Notes: generated by a model from the letters alone, not told the origin. A stretch of DNA of 64,000 nucleotides from Pusillimonas sp044464525 (GCF_044464525.1 NZ_JBIQLE010000004.1:124001-188000), one strand, 5' to 3'. Positions 16,666 to 26,830 are shown, counted from the first letter of the stretch. Translations and numbers: made by a program.

Positions 16666-16856
16666 TTATCAATCCACATGCGCACATTACTCGTGGCTGC
16701 TGGCAGATTCTTGAGGGTCGATACTATTAAGTAGATGATAGTGGCAATCCCTACCCAGTCCCCCATTGGAAGGCCCAGGTAGGTATATCCAGCACCGGCG
16801 ACCCCAAGGGCCGTGCGAGTGCCAACCTCGGCGAAGTCGCCGGTACGTTCAATCAT
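16650..16856 (-). CDS. Holin (T7 gp17.5-like)
   Basis: A 68-residue protein with a Gly/Ala-rich first hydrophobic stretch (ALGVAGAGYTYLGLPMG), a second strong helix (WVGIATIIYLIVSTL) and a basic C-terminus (RMWIDKWRSK). Size and position between fibre and small terminase match T7 gene 17.5. It should permeabilise the inner membrane and trigger release of the SAR endolysin. Confidence 0.85.
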   Translation of the reverse strand: MIERTGDFAEVGTRTALGVAGAGYTYLGLPMGDWVGIATIIYLIVSTLKNLPAATSNVRMWIDKWRSK

Positions 16857-16865
16857 GTTGTTCCT

Positions 16866-17273
16866 TTAAATTGGCAGCGTAGGCCACTCAACCGTTTCAG
16901 GGAATCCCGGTTGCTGTGGTACGTCCAGCAAAAGCTGTCGATACGCTGCAATGGCTTCTCTTTCTTGTTCCGTAAAGGATGCCCAACGTAGAGGATTGGA
17001 CACAATCAGGTCCAGCTCGTGAAGTAACTGGTCGCGCTCCGCATAAACCTCCTCTGCCATTCGCTCACTCTCGGAAGGACCTGTGTAAGGGGCGATTGGC
17101 CCGAATGCACCAGAAACAGCGGCATCATAAATATCCCTGCCGTACTGCATCGGGTCGTCCGCAGCGGCGGTGAACGGTACAGCTTCACCTAACTCGACGA
17201 AGAACACGTCCATGTCGATGGCTGTTTGGGCGGCATTTGAATATCTGAGGTTGCTTACCGTGGTGTAATTCAT
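16866..17273 (-). CDS. Probable tail-fibre assembly protein
   Basis: A 135-residue protein right after the fibre gene. Its C-terminal part (ELDLIVSNPLRWASFTEQEREAIAAYRQLLLD) and the closing WPTLPI resemble the tail-fibre assembly family (pfam02413-like), whose members end in a conserved P-x-x-P-W-P segment. The start at 17273 is chosen because GGGAAAAGC precedes it; the frame continues further upstream into the fibre gene. It would act as a chaperone for the fibre tip. Confidence 0.75.
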   Translation of the reverse strand: MNYTTVSNLRYSNAAQTAIDMDVFFVELGEAVPFTAAADDPMQYGRDIYDAAVSGAFGPIAPYTGPSESERMAEEVYAERDQLLHELDLIVSNPLRWASFTEQEREAIAAYRQLLLDVPQQPGFPETVEWPTLPI

Positions 17274-17281
17274 GCTTTTCC

Positions 17282-18841
17282 CTATGCGTAGCGCAGCCAA
17301 GTGCAAGAAGAAAAGGTAACTCCATCAAAGGAGCGGGTACATGTCCCCATGCACCTCCACGACCCGCTAACTGTCGATGTTGGAGTCGATCCTTGCGTTA
17401 GCAGATTGCTTCCTGCCACAGTGTTCCCTGCGACATAAGTTGTGTTTACATTCTTGGGACAAAGGGTTGCATAGCTCCCCACTGCTCCAAACGCGAGTGC
17501 CGCCGTTTTAGCGGGCACATCAGAGGCAGGGAACGTAGAGGGCTTGCCGGTAACTTCACTCCAAGCGGGCCAACGAGTGCAATATGCGGGGGCGCCCGTA
17601 ATCTGGCTCCAGGCGTGCGTATGACTCGACGGGGCAAAGGTCGAAGGTTTGCTTGCGATGTCACCCCATGCGATAGCCAACGCAGCTTTGACCTGGGCCG
17701 GTGTGGAGGGTCGTAAATAATCTTCCCCAAGGTTTCCAGTTTGGGTGTAGATATAAGTGATGCTGGAGTTGGTGCTTGTGTAGGTCGGCCGGAACAACCG
17801 TGCCCGGATGTCCCCGGCTGAATCGCGCACTACCGGCGTATTCGGTGCATCGGTGGTGGTGAACTCGTCTTTCTTGTAGTACAGGTCATCGTGATCGTGA
17901 ACGTCCGGGGCGTAGTCCCCGGCAGGCTGCTTACCCTCCACTTCGGTAGCCAGTTGCCCCAACGCATCCTGCACGTTCGTCGCAGTGATTATGCCTTCCG
18001 GCTCTACCAGTACGTTGGATGCCGACTGACCGTCCTGAACTAAGGATAGGGCCTCGGCTGCATCTGACATGGCCTGTGTTGCCTTGGCGTCCACACCATT
18101 GGCGACTTCAAGAGCGTCCTCAGAGTTATCCAGAGCCGATTGCGCCTTACTGTCGATCCCCGAAGCTACGTCTAGGGCATCATTCGCAATCTCTACCGCA
18201 CCATTAGCAGTGGAGGTAGCGGTGTTCGCAATTTCGACGGCACTGCCTGCTGTACTGACAGCCCCTTCCGCGATGTCTACGGCATCCTCCGCAGTAGACA
18301 CAGCCTCTTGAGCGATGCTGACAGCACTATTAGCCGTGCTGACTGCACTACCCGCTGTTGCCGTAGCTGTATTCGCAATCTCTACAGCGTTCTCGGCTGT
18401 GAGCAGTGCGTTATACGAACGCTGGATCGCATCGTCGCTCGATGCTTTCGTCTCACTGAACCTGTCCACCATTTCAGCGGCGTTAAACACCGCTTGCTGG
18501 GCGATCTTGTCTAAGTTCTCCTCGTTCATTACCGCACCCGTCACGAAGTCCACTAGGGGTATGGCTTTGGGTGTGTCTCGGTAGACCACGAGGTAATCCC
18601 CCTCCGGTACCGGGGAGGAAAGTTGAATTGTATTGGGTCCTGATAGGACTACCGGGTTAATGTCGGTAGTCAGACCTGATGCGGAGTGATAAATGTAGGC
18701 TTTGACATGCGAAGGATCAATGTACCCGCCAGCGAAATTGAACTCATACGAAAGTTGAGTGCCACTGGAGAGTAGATATTGCATTGAGTTGCGCTGCCCG
18801 CCCTCACCCGCAGAGTTAATCCACTGGTCCAATTCGGCCAT
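17282..18841 (-). CDS. Tail fibre with T7-type N-terminal anchor
   Basis: A 519-residue fibre. Residues 1-115 match the T7 gp17 N-terminal domain that attaches to the tail (LVVYRDTPKAIPLVDFVTGAVMNEENLD). Residues 130-250 are a long Ala-rich heptad-like shaft with many repeats of the AVxxAxxA type. The C-terminal part is Thr/Ser/Trp-rich with repeated W-(S/G)-x-(I/V)-x-G-x-P units, as in lambda Stf-like fibres, and should determine host range. The start at 18841 follows the phage promoter by about 20 bp with AGGAG upstream. Confidence 0.92.
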   Translation of the reverse strand: MAELDQWINSAGEGGQRNSMQYLLSSGTQLSYEFNFAGGYIDPSHVKAYIYHSASGLTTDINPVVLSGPNTIQLSSPVPEGDYLVVYRDTPKAIPLVDFVTGAVMNEENLDKIAQQAVFNAAEMVDRFSETKASSDDAIQRSYNALLTAENAVEIANTATATAGSAVSTANSAVSIAQEAVSTAEDAVDIAEGAVSTAGSAVEIANTATSTANGAVEIANDALDVASGIDSKAQSALDNSEDALEVANGVDAKATQAMSDAAEALSLVQDGQSASNVLVEPEGIITATNVQDALGQLATEVEGKQPAGDYAPDVHDHDDLYYKKDEFTTTDAPNTPVVRDSAGDIRARLFRPTYTSTNSSITYIYTQTGNLGEDYLRPSTPAQVKAALAIAWGDIASKPSTFAPSSHTHAWSQITGAPAYCTRWPAWSEVTGKPSTFPASDVPAKTAALAFGAVGSYATLCPKNVNTTYVAGNTVAGSNLLTQGSTPTSTVSGSWRCMGTCTRSFDGVTFSSCTWLRYA

Positions 18842-18860
18842 TGGTTCTCCTATGTAAGTG

Positions 18861-18876
18861 TCATGGTGGGTGCCGA
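18861..18876 (-). promoter_or_regulatory. Phage RNA polymerase promoter, fibre copy
   Basis: The minus strand reads TCGGCACCCACCATGA here, identical over its core to copies at 31210 and 35005. ACCCACCAT aligns with ACTCACTAT of the T7 promoter. It sits between the terminator at 18895 and the fibre start at 18841. Confidence 0.88.
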
Positions 18877-18894
18877 TAGAGCGACGCCGCATAA

Positions 18895-18919
18895 ACAAAG
18901 GGCCTCCCGAAGGAGGCCC
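18895..18919 (-). terminator. Terminator after the internal core protein gene
   Basis: GGGCCTCC and GGAGGCCC form a perfect 8-bp stem closed by a UUCG-type tetraloop on the minus strand, followed by CTTTG. The same hairpin recurs at 31241-31264 in the same terminator-promoter order. Confidence 0.85.
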
Positions 18920-18924
18920 AGTGC

Positions 18925-21900
18925 TTACTCGTCTTTGAGTCGATTTATCATCCAAGTACCTGGGATTGAATTACCCCCAGGAAGTATCCGTAGGACCTTA
19001 GCTAGTTCGGCCCCGGTATCTTCTGTTGAACCTGTGATGATGTTGCCGATTCCATTGAGGGAACGGGCAGCATTGCTGATGTAGCCCATTGCAGCCACAG
19101 GGCCGGACCCCGCTTGGTACTGGTTTCCACCAAACAGGACTTCGCCCACACCAAACAGCTCGGCCCCGATACCGGACATATTGAAATATGTCAGCATGCC
19201 GTTGACCATCCGGGCCGGTGTTGTGTTGCGCTCGATGTACTCCTCGGCGTCGGAAGCGTTCATGCCCGAAGCGTTCAGCATAATGCGTGAGTAGTACAGG
19301 AGGCTGGACCATACGATCCCAATGGACATAGCCGCGTATGCATTGAAGTCGTTAATCGCAAGGTTTCGGCCTAGTTGCTTCTCCATTGCAGTCATACCGT
19401 AGTTATGGAACTGACCTACCAGCGAACCAAGTGCTGACTCGGTTCTCCACATGGCAGCTTCGCCAATTAGAGTCCGCTGGAACACCTGACTTGTGGCTCG
19501 GTGTATCGCTTCCACCAGCTTGTCGGCTGCGTACTGATCGTCCCATTTCTCCCACTTGAACGCCTCGCCCTCTTTCCGGTCCGGCTCGTATTTCTGAATT
19601 TGGGTCTTGATGCGGTCAAGCGCCTCCCGACTCAGGCCAATGTCTGCGAGTCGGGCCGGTGACATGCCTCCGTCCAACCCTTGAGCTGCACGCACAACAT
19701 CCTCGGCAACCACTGGAAGGAACGCCTTATGCAGCGCCCGAGTGATTACGTTGGACCCATTAATCCAGGACACGAGCTGTGCCGAGCGTTGAGACAGCTT
19801 GAGCATCCGATTACCCATGCCACCGAGTACCCGTCCATTAGGCAGTACGTCGGCCACGTAGGATTGGATGCGGTAATCAGCCCCAATCATCCCAGGACCG
19901 TACAGGCGTCCTAGCTGCTTAACAAGGGGAGACTCCTTGCTGATGGCCCGTCCGAAAATCTTCGGCAGGCTACCCAGCCCTGTGGCGGAAATAACCGCTG
20001 ACATATCCGCAAGCTGTGCAATACCCAGCTTACCTAGCATGGACGCATAGGTGAAGTTCCTCAGGGTTGCCAGCATTGGACTGTCGCCAATCACCATTGG
20101 CTGAAAGCCGAACGCCCTTCCTGCGAAGCGGGTTAGTTCGATGTCTATGGGACGTGCCCCTGTCTTGGTCAGCAGGGTAATCAGCGCCTCGAAGTCCGCA
20201 TAGTCCTTAAACCCACGCTTCGCCATAGCGTTCTGACCAGCGAAGCGATGTGCGGTATGGGATGCAGTGGTCACGAGGTCGTGTTCCACGAAGTCCAGGA
20301 GGCGCACCCCGTCAACTTCGCGCAGTAAGTCGAACTCGGTACGGGAACGGTCATTGATGTGGTCCGCGAGGATTTCTCGGAATTGCTGTACGACATCGCG
20401 GGTCACGTTCTGCCCTTGGAAGTTCTCGTACATCAAGTCAGCGGCCATCGTCTCGAACTTGCCAGTATCCATCGCTGTACGGCTGTTGGGGTCACGGACT
20501 GACTCCTGCAGACGCATGTTCACTTGATGCTCGATTTGCTCCATCAGGCGTGCCCGAACAGCATCCACCTCCGCTGGGTCAGCACCCTTAGCCGCGAGTT
20601 CGGCCATGACTGGATCAATCTGCTTCTCGATGTACTGCTGGGTGAAGTTCTTCCGCAACGCTTCCCACGTTGCCGGGTCAGTGGTCTGTGCTGCATGGAA
20701 CTTGCGCCAATCCCAGGTTTGAGGCATGAACCCAACAACCCCCGAACCAAACACCTTATCCGCATACGTTGACCCGTAGGCCCGACCGTCATCTACCATT
20801 TTGAACATCTGGTCGTCCAGGACCTTCGCCAACTTGCGTATGCCCTCGGGTGCGCTGGAAACGTACTTACGGCCCTGCTGGATCGCCATCCGGTGACGCA
20901 GGCGCTCCTCTGCCACTTCCGTAGACAGGCGGCGCATCCCTTTGGTACCACCAAGTAGATGATCCACTTTTTCCTGGGCAGTCATCAACGGGGTAGCAAT
21001 CCGCTTGATCTGCTCCAGCGTCGTGTCACGATAGGAGCGGTACAGTAGGTCGTAGTGGATCGCTACGGAACCGTCCTCGGGTCGCCCCGCGCTGCCCAGT
21101 GAGTTCTCGAAGAACATCGCCCCTGTCTTGCGGGCTAGTTCGTTCGGGCTTGCGGACATAGCAACGCCAGGAGACACCGCCCAGTTATCCCAGCCTTTCA
21201 TGAAGTCGGGACGGGATTCCAAGAACTTCTGACTACGGGCAATCTGCCCGGCCATGTTCGGGTCGATCCGGGCGTTAACCGTTTGGAGGCCCTTTAAAAT
21301 AGCCTTCTCGCGTTCGCTTAGTGGGAGCGTGCTGACACTTCCTGGGCTGCGAGAGTAACGCGCTGCCATTGCCAGGGCATCATTCGAGAACAGCATATCG
21401 TTGCTATTGCGCACCGTGTCCCCGCGTGTTCTGCCGTAGGTGCGGGCGTGTTCAACCGAACCCTTGACATAAGCGATTGCATCCTCGACGCTCACGGCTA
21501 GGCCCCGGAATATCCGGACGTTCTCGCGCAACCAGTTGCGGACTTCCGAGATAATGCGCTTGACCAACGGTAGGTCTGGATGCTTCTCTACCAGATAACC
21601 TAGCGCCTCCTCCAGGCGAAGGTGATCCGGCGTGTCACCCGGTACTGCACGGAGGGCCGACTGAATGCGTACATCGTTGGAGTCCTCCAGCATTTTCATG
21701 ATGCGCCCGTAGGTTTCTGTGCCCACGGCACGTTCCAGGCCATAGTGAACACCTACCTCGTGCATGACGAGGCCCATCGGGTTCTTAATTTCCTCGGGGG
21801 TTAGTCGGTCGCGGAACACATACACACGGTCATCGTGCGGGATGTACACAGCCTTCGCGTCATCAGGGATCGGGCTACCGTGCTGTCTCTGGTAGCTGGA

Positions 21901-23466
21901 TACTGCCGCCAGATCGTCTGCACTGCGAAGCTCGGTAATTACACCCTGTTGATGCAGGTCCCGATATGCACGACTGTTCAGAGTGGGCTCTGGTTTGTAG
22001 CCTAACCGCGAGTTGAAAGCGTTTGCGGGGGCCAAGCGCGGTTCTTCCGGTATACCCTCGAAAGTCACTTCGCCTGACTCGTCCACTCGCTTCTGGATTG
22101 GTTTGCGTCCAATCAGACTTAATTCAGGTCCCCCAAAGTCTGCGATGTTGGTGGATACACTGCCGTCCCATCGCGGAACCTTATCCCAACCTGTCAGGCT
22201 CGAATCCCAAATCCGTTGGGAAACGTTATCTGTCGCCGACTGCACGGCTCGTGCAGCCGCTGACAACATTGGACGAAACTCGTCAGGGACCTCGACACTG
22301 GGGTCGGAATACAGGCGACCATCACTGCGAACCATGAGGCCACCAATCGTTCCCATTGCTGCTCCCAAGGAGGCATCCTGCAAGAGTGTGGACCAGCTAA
22401 AACGCTGGTTGTCAGCCGTTTCCAAGACCTGTCCAAATACGGCGTTCTCAATGCCGCCCGCAGCACCCGCCCGCGTAATCGTCGCCGCCCGGCCTATCTG
22501 AGCCGCCTTGCGTAACGCGGTTGCCGCCGCCGCTCCGGTTCCCAACGAGGCCATAATTCCAACGGGGTCCGCCATGCTGCCGAGCAACATACCCAGTCCG
22601 GGTCCATAGCCGGGGTTATTCGCAGCTCGTCGAAACAGGTCAACACGCTCCTGGGCGATGGTCAACCGCTCCGCGAAGTCGTCTGCATTACGGGCACCTA
22701 TGACGTAATCCATCATCATGTCGTTGCCGTATAAACCCGCAGCCTGGATGCGCTGTTTGTTCTCCTCGGACATCGCGTTGAACTCGGGATCAAACTCCCC
22801 GCGCTGACTGACCTCGATCATCTTCCCTGTGATGGTGTTGTAGATCATCGAGTCAAGAGCCGTCTCAGCAAACCCGGCCCGCTGCTGCTCCAACGCGAGG
22901 CGACGTGCTGTTTCCGGATAGAGTGGTTCAAACTCCACTTCGGGTAATGTCGGAGGCAAGGCTGCCTCGCTAGTGTCCACAATACCGCTTTCATTCAGCG
23001 CGGCGAGGCGACGACTGGATTGCGTGAAAGCTGGGAGCTTGTCCGTTGCGGCATAGACCTCCAGCAACTCCGGATGATTGCTACCCAATACCTTGGCGGG
23101 GTAGGCTGCCGTCTCCGGGTTATCCCACTTCGCAGGGTCCCACCCGCCGTTATAAGCGCGTAGAGCATCTACCTTGTTCTTGAAGTGCGCTAAGTTCTCC
23201 CGTAGAACTTCCATACCCATAAACAGGGAGTCGTGAAAGTCCATCGGATCGAACTTGACATTGAATCGCTGCTCCAGGCTTGCCTGGGTCGTGGGCATAA
23301 TCTGAAAGTCACCAAGCGCACCTGCCTTTGAAGGGCCTTTGTTTAGCCCCCTCGCGGATTCGGTATCCCAAACTCCTACCAACTCCTCGACGGTAAATCC
23401 CGAGTAATTAGCGGCCTCCTGTAAGGCCACGTCAAAAGGCAGTTTCTTAAATGCGTTGTAATCCAT
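18925..23466 (-). CDS. Internal virion protein, lytic transglycosylase (T7 gp16-like)
   Basis: A 1513-residue ejection protein. Residues about 18-110 are a soluble lytic transglycosylase domain with the catalytic glutamate E36 (WDTESARG) and the GALGDFQIMP and AYNGG motifs. It would open peptidoglycan during DNA entry. Unusually, a zincin-like HEVGVH motif lies at 569-574, next to a segment typical of polyvalent phage proteins (AVYIPHDDRVYVFRDRL). The remaining 900 residues are largely helical and would form the periplasmic channel. The start at 23466 is chosen because AAGG precedes it by 4 bases. T7 gp16 is about 1318 residues, so this one is longer. Confidence 0.92.
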   Translation of the reverse strand: MDYNAFKKLPFDVALQEAANYSGFTVEELVGVWDTESARGLNKGPSKAGALGDFQIMPTTQASLEQRFNVKFDPMDFHDSLFMGMEVLRENLAHFKNKVDALRAYNGGWDPAKWDNPETAAYPAKVLGSNHPELLEVYAATDKLPAFTQSSRRLAALNESGIVDTSEAALPPTLPEVEFEPLYPETARRLALEQQRAGFAETALDSMIYNTITGKMIEVSQRGEFDPEFNAMSEENKQRIQAAGLYGNDMMMDYVIGARNADDFAERLTIAQERVDLFRRAANNPGYGPGLGMLLGSMADPVGIMASLGTGAAAATALRKAAQIGRAATITRAGAAGGIENAVFGQVLETADNQRFSWSTLLQDASLGAAMGTIGGLMVRSDGRLYSDPSVEVPDEFRPMLSAAARAVQSATDNVSQRIWDSSLTGWDKVPRWDGSVSTNIADFGGPELSLIGRKPIQKRVDESGEVTFEGIPEEPRLAPANAFNSRLGYKPEPTLNSRAYRDLHQQGVITELRSADDLAAVSSYQRQHGSPIPDDAKAVYIPHDDRVYVFRDRLTPEEIKNPMGLVMHEVGVHYGLERAVGTETYGRIMKMLEDSNDVRIQSALRAVPGDTPDHLRLEEALGYLVEKHPDLPLVKRIISEVRNWLRENVRIFRGLAVSVEDAIAYVKGSVEHARTYGRTRGDTVRNSNDMLFSNDALAMAARYSRSPGSVSTLPLSEREKAILKGLQTVNARIDPNMAGQIARSQKFLESRPDFMKGWDNWAVSPGVAMSASPNELARKTGAMFFENSLGSAGRPEDGSVAIHYDLLYRSYRDTTLEQIKRIATPLMTAQEKVDHLLGGTKGMRRLSTEVAEERLRHRMAIQQGRKYVSSAPEGIRKLAKVLDDQMFKMVDDGRAYGSTYADKVFGSGVVGFMPQTWDWRKFHAAQTTDPATWEALRKNFTQQYIEKQIDPVMAELAAKGADPAEVDAVRARLMEQIEHQVNMRLQESVRDPNSRTAMDTGKFETMAADLMYENFQGQNVTRDVVQQFREILADHINDRSRTEFDLLREVDGVRLLDFVEHDLVTTASHTAHRFAGQNAMAKRGFKDYADFEALITLLTKTGARPIDIELTRFAGRAFGFQPMVIGDSPMLATLRNFTYASMLGKLGIAQLADMSAVISATGLGSLPKIFGRAISKESPLVKQLGRLYGPGMIGADYRIQSYVADVLPNGRVLGGMGNRMLKLSQRSAQLVSWINGSNVITRALHKAFLPVVAEDVVRAAQGLDGGMSPARLADIGLSREALDRIKTQIQKYEPDRKEGEAFKWEKWDDQYAADKLVEAIHRATSQVFQRTLIGEAAMWRTESALGSLVGQFHNYGMTAMEKQLGRNLAINDFNAYAAMSIGIVWSSLLYYSRIMLNASGMNASDAEEYIERNTTPARMVNGMLTYFNMSGIGAELFGVGEVLFGGNQYQAGSGPVAAMGYISNAARSLNGIGNIITGSTEDTGAELAKVLRILPGGNSIPGTWMINRLKDE

Positions 23467-23485
23467 GACACCTTTTTGGTTGACA

Positions 23486-23533
23486 GTGAGCACCGGCGGC
23501 GAGGCTCAAAAGAACCTCGCCTGGGCTGCTCAC
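23486..23533 (-). other. Hairpin between core protein genes
   Basis: GGCGAGG (23498-23504) pairs with CCTCGCC (23515-23521), and an outer GTGAGC/GCTCAC pair (23486, 23528) extends it. There is no T-run, so it may be an mRNA processing or stability element rather than a terminator. Confidence 0.5.
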
Positions 23534-23537
23534 TCAG

Positions 23538-26006
23538 TTATCTGTACTGTTCCGACAAGTGCGGGTAAGGGTCGTGTTGAGTCTCACGTACTTGTCTCTG
23601 CCACTCAGCGCGAGTCTTGTACAGGCTCTCTAACTCAGCAATGACCTGATCCGCTGTGATTACCACTGTCACCGGACGCGCATCTGGTCCCGGATTGCGC
23701 GGGATTCGATGAACTTGCAGAACTCCGCTGTCAATCGGAGTCACCGTCGCAGTCACGTAATCGGATGGATCAAACTTGTCTGGATCGGACTGCATCCGAC
23801 CACGAGCGTCGAACACGTCCACATTCCCGGTAAAGGGAGTGAGGAGTGACAATGCATCGTTTGCTATACCCGCGACACGGTTCCCTAGGCGGTCAACGCT
23901 CGTCAGGTCTTTAGACATATCGACCGGGACCTTGCCAATCGCCTGGGCCATCGCCTTGTCGATTACATTGGTCAGCGCCTTCTGATAGTCCTCGGAGGCT
24001 TGGCTTTGGACGTTGGCCTTCTCTGACACTACCGAGAACATACTTCTGAACTCAGAGGCCGGATTAGGCTCGGTGAAGGAACCGTCCACGTAGTCAATCT
24101 TGGAGGAATTGCCAAACATGAGGCTGAATGCCAGAGGTATAGCCTCCTCCATCGACAAGCCATTACCCTTGACGAGACGGGCGGCAGTAGGAGCAAGTAG
24201 CTCGCCGAGACGCTGCTTGCTTGGCTCGTTTAGGTTGTAGCCGGTCAATGCCCCGGTCCCGAAGATGGGTAAGTTCCGCTGTAGGAACGTGTCCTCCCCC
24301 TCCAGGTACCGCAGAACCGCCTTACGATCCTTCGCTGTTGGATCGGCCTCCCAACCCCGAGCGATGCTCACACGCACCGTATCCAAGGCGTCACGGTCTG
24401 ACAAATCCACCCCGGACTTAATCAATGCCGTCATCTTGGTTGCGTTAGTGGCTCCAATATAGTTGGCGAGGCCAGCAAGTCCGTTGGGTGCCTGGGCCAT
24501 AGCGTGCATGTACTGTAAGTCCCGGAGCATTTCGTCCGACACCGCAATACCCTGCTGCAAGAAATTATTGGCAGAGGTAGTCATACGCATGGACAGGTCC
24601 TGGTCCAGCCACTTGCTTCCGTTGTTAGATACAACGGCCAGCTTGCCCAACCAGTTATTCAAACCTGATTGGTCGCCCGCTTGCTCCAGGTCCTCTCGTA
24701 CCTTGCGGTATATGGATTGGACGTTCTCGGGGGCAATCTTGCTATGGTTCGGAGGTAGCGCCCCGTTGTTGTTCGCAGCAAACAACGCCGCAGTCTGTTG
24801 AGCCGCAGCATCTTGGTACTCAGCCTCCATCTTCCCGGCGTGTGCCCTAGCAGCAGCCTCTTGCTTCTCCCGGAACAACTGTCCTTTGTGCCATGCAGCC
24901 ACCAGTGCCGCACGCTGATTGTTGTTAAATCGCGGTTCACTGGAGCCGGACTCGACGGCCCACTTCTCATTTGCAACCTCGATCCATGCATCCAGGGCTT
25001 CCAGTGTTTGAGGACCTGTGCCTTGTGACAGAGCAAGCTCAAGGCTCACCAAGTCATATGCATCTTGCCGGAACGCCGGGAGGTTCCTCTGGACCCACTG
25101 CGCGGCATAGGGTTCTACCTGTGTTTCCAGTTGAGTACGGACATTGAGCGGGAGCTTTTGGTACAGGTCGGTTTCTTTGAATGCCTCGACAATACCGAAG
25201 TTGCCCTTCATCATGTTGGCAGTTAGCGCCTGGGCCGTGGCCTTCTGCCAAGCGTCATGCTCCATACCCTCTAAGGGAGTGAACGCCTCTACTGCCCGAA
25301 TCTTCTCCATTTCAAGCTGTTCAGGCGTGAAGAACCCAGTCTGTCCTAGCTTCTGCTGGTAAGCATCCCCCGCAGTCATCAAGTTATTCCCGAAGGCCAG
25401 ATTATTCTGCTCCTGGATATACTTGTAATGCTGTTTCATGTGAGCGTTCATCATTGGCCCGAACTGCTCGGCCAGCTTCGCCTGGAGCATGGCGTCCATT
25501 ACAGCATCGCCGGTATTACTTAGCTCTGCCGCCTGCTGAACCAGGAATGCGCGGGCTACGTCTGGCGGCTGCTGTGCTAGTTTGGGAAGTTCCTGGTAGA
25601 ACTGTGCCTCGGCCTGATTCATAGCCCCCATGAGGGTCATTGCCTGGGCACCTTGCACAGTGGCCGACGGACCAAAGATGCGCGTGTACCAGGGCTGCTC
25701 CTTCTGTATCTCGATCAGTGTCTTGCCCTGGGCGACCTGGGCCATCCCCTCGAAATACTGCTTCTTCTTTGCGTCCTCAATAAGCGGCTGCAACATGCCC
25801 GAGGTGAGCTTGTTGAGCGCATCCAGCGTCTTGAGCGTAGGATCAGCTATTGCCCCGAAGTTGGAGCCGGGGGCCTGCGACGCCTGCGCGAACCCACTAA
25901 AAGAAGCCCCGCCCCCAGTGAGCCGGGTAGCGGGGCCTGTGCCTGTGTTCGCCGGTTCTTGAATAACTACCTTACCGTTCGAGTCCAGGCCGTAGTCACC
26001 TGCCAT
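23538..26006 (-). CDS. Internal virion protein (T7 gp15-like)
   Basis: An 822-residue, mostly helical protein with a disordered Gly/Thr-rich N-terminus and many Gln/Ala-rich helices (for instance YQELPKLAQQPPDVARAFL). No enzyme motif is seen. Length (T7 gp15 is 747 residues) and position between the gp14-like and gp16-like genes identify it. It should form part of the internal core and, after ejection, the periplasmic tunnel and motor with gp16. Confidence 0.88.
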   Translation of the reverse strand: MAGDYGLDSNGKVVIQEPANTGTGPATRLTGGGASFSGFAQASQAPGSNFGAIADPTLKTLDALNKLTSGMLQPLIEDAKKKQYFEGMAQVAQGKTLIEIQKEQPWYTRIFGPSATVQGAQAMTLMGAMNQAEAQFYQELPKLAQQPPDVARAFLVQQAAELSNTGDAVMDAMLQAKLAEQFGPMMNAHMKQHYKYIQEQNNLAFGNNLMTAGDAYQQKLGQTGFFTPEQLEMEKIRAVEAFTPLEGMEHDAWQKATAQALTANMMKGNFGIVEAFKETDLYQKLPLNVRTQLETQVEPYAAQWVQRNLPAFRQDAYDLVSLELALSQGTGPQTLEALDAWIEVANEKWAVESGSSEPRFNNNQRAALVAAWHKGQLFREKQEAAARAHAGKMEAEYQDAAAQQTAALFAANNNGALPPNHSKIAPENVQSIYRKVREDLEQAGDQSGLNNWLGKLAVVSNNGSKWLDQDLSMRMTTSANNFLQQGIAVSDEMLRDLQYMHAMAQAPNGLAGLANYIGATNATKMTALIKSGVDLSDRDALDTVRVSIARGWEADPTAKDRKAVLRYLEGEDTFLQRNLPIFGTGALTGYNLNEPSKQRLGELLAPTAARLVKGNGLSMEEAIPLAFSLMFGNSSKIDYVDGSFTEPNPASEFRSMFSVVSEKANVQSQASEDYQKALTNVIDKAMAQAIGKVPVDMSKDLTSVDRLGNRVAGIANDALSLLTPFTGNVDVFDARGRMQSDPDKFDPSDYVTATVTPIDSGVLQVHRIPRNPGPDARPVTVVITADQVIAELESLYKTRAEWQRQVRETQHDPYPHLSEQYR

Positions 26007-26014
26007 TTATTCTC

Positions 26015-26821
26015 CTAAGCCATATTGAAGTACTGGGTGGTTGCGCTAAAGTTGGACGAGCTACCCAAACTTCCACCTATCGCCCCGCTCGTGTTAATGC
26101 CTTGAAGGGCATTTTTACTACCCCAGGACCCCGCCAGACTTACAAGGTCCCCACTGTTCTGAACAAGGGTAGAAAGCAACGCTGTGCGGGTCGGACTTAT
26201 GAAGTCACCAGGATTCAACGGAGCTTGAACCAGCGGGGCTACGTTGGTTCCATAATCCATTGATGCTAAGTTCTGTCCGAGGTCGAGACTGTTCACACTC
26301 GCACGCAACATACCGGCCTTCTGTAGGAGAGCGTCGTAGGTTACGTACTTCTCGTTGTCTCTAAGCTGAGTCTCTTGATGTCCCGCTGCAAGGGATGCCA
26401 CGGAACGCATGATTGCTGCGCTGGAGCCACCCACACCACGAGCGGCGGACTCAGCGCGAAGCGCCCCGAGGTTGGCCGCAGCTTTCAGTTGTGCTGACAG
26501 CTTCCCTCGGGTCATCGCATCCAGGATGCGGTTCTGATTCGTTTCGAGCGCAGTCCACTGATCACCAAATGCCGACAGCTTTTCCCTGTTCGCAATGGAA
26601 CGTTGGCTATTTTGTAAAGCTGCTTGAGCCGCAGCGAACGTATTGTTGGCCGTGCGGACTTGGTTAGCCGCGTCCGCGTTGGCCCTGTTTACCAGGTTCG
26701 ATGCATCTGCGTTCGCTTGGTTGATTATGTTCTGCGCGTCAAACTGGGCCTTCTGGATATAGGATTGGTACCACGAGGTACCGAACCCTAGAACCATTTG
26801 TGCCGCTAATGCCCATGTCAT
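26015..26821 (-). CDS. Internal virion protein (T7 gp14-like)
   Basis: A 268-residue Ala/Asn/Gln-rich protein with one N-terminal hydrophobic stretch and repeated N-Q-A-N-A-D-A units (about residues 30-60). Position and size match T7 gp14, which is ejected first and forms the outer-membrane pore. It precedes the gp15-like gene by 8 bp. Confidence 0.85.
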   Translation of the reverse strand: MTWALAAQMVLGFGTSWYQSYIQKAQFDAQNIINQANADASNLVNRANADAANQVRTANNTFAAAQAALQNSQRSIANREKLSAFGDQWTALETNQNRILDAMTRGKLSAQLKAAANLGALRAESAARGVGGSSAAIMRSVASLAAGHQETQLRDNEKYVTYDALLQKAGMLRASVNSLDLGQNLASMDYGTNVAPLVQAPLNPGDFISPTRTALLSTLVQNSGDLVSLAGSWGSKNALQGINTSGAIGGSLGSSSNFSATTQYFNMA

Positions 26822-26830
26822 ACTTTCTCC

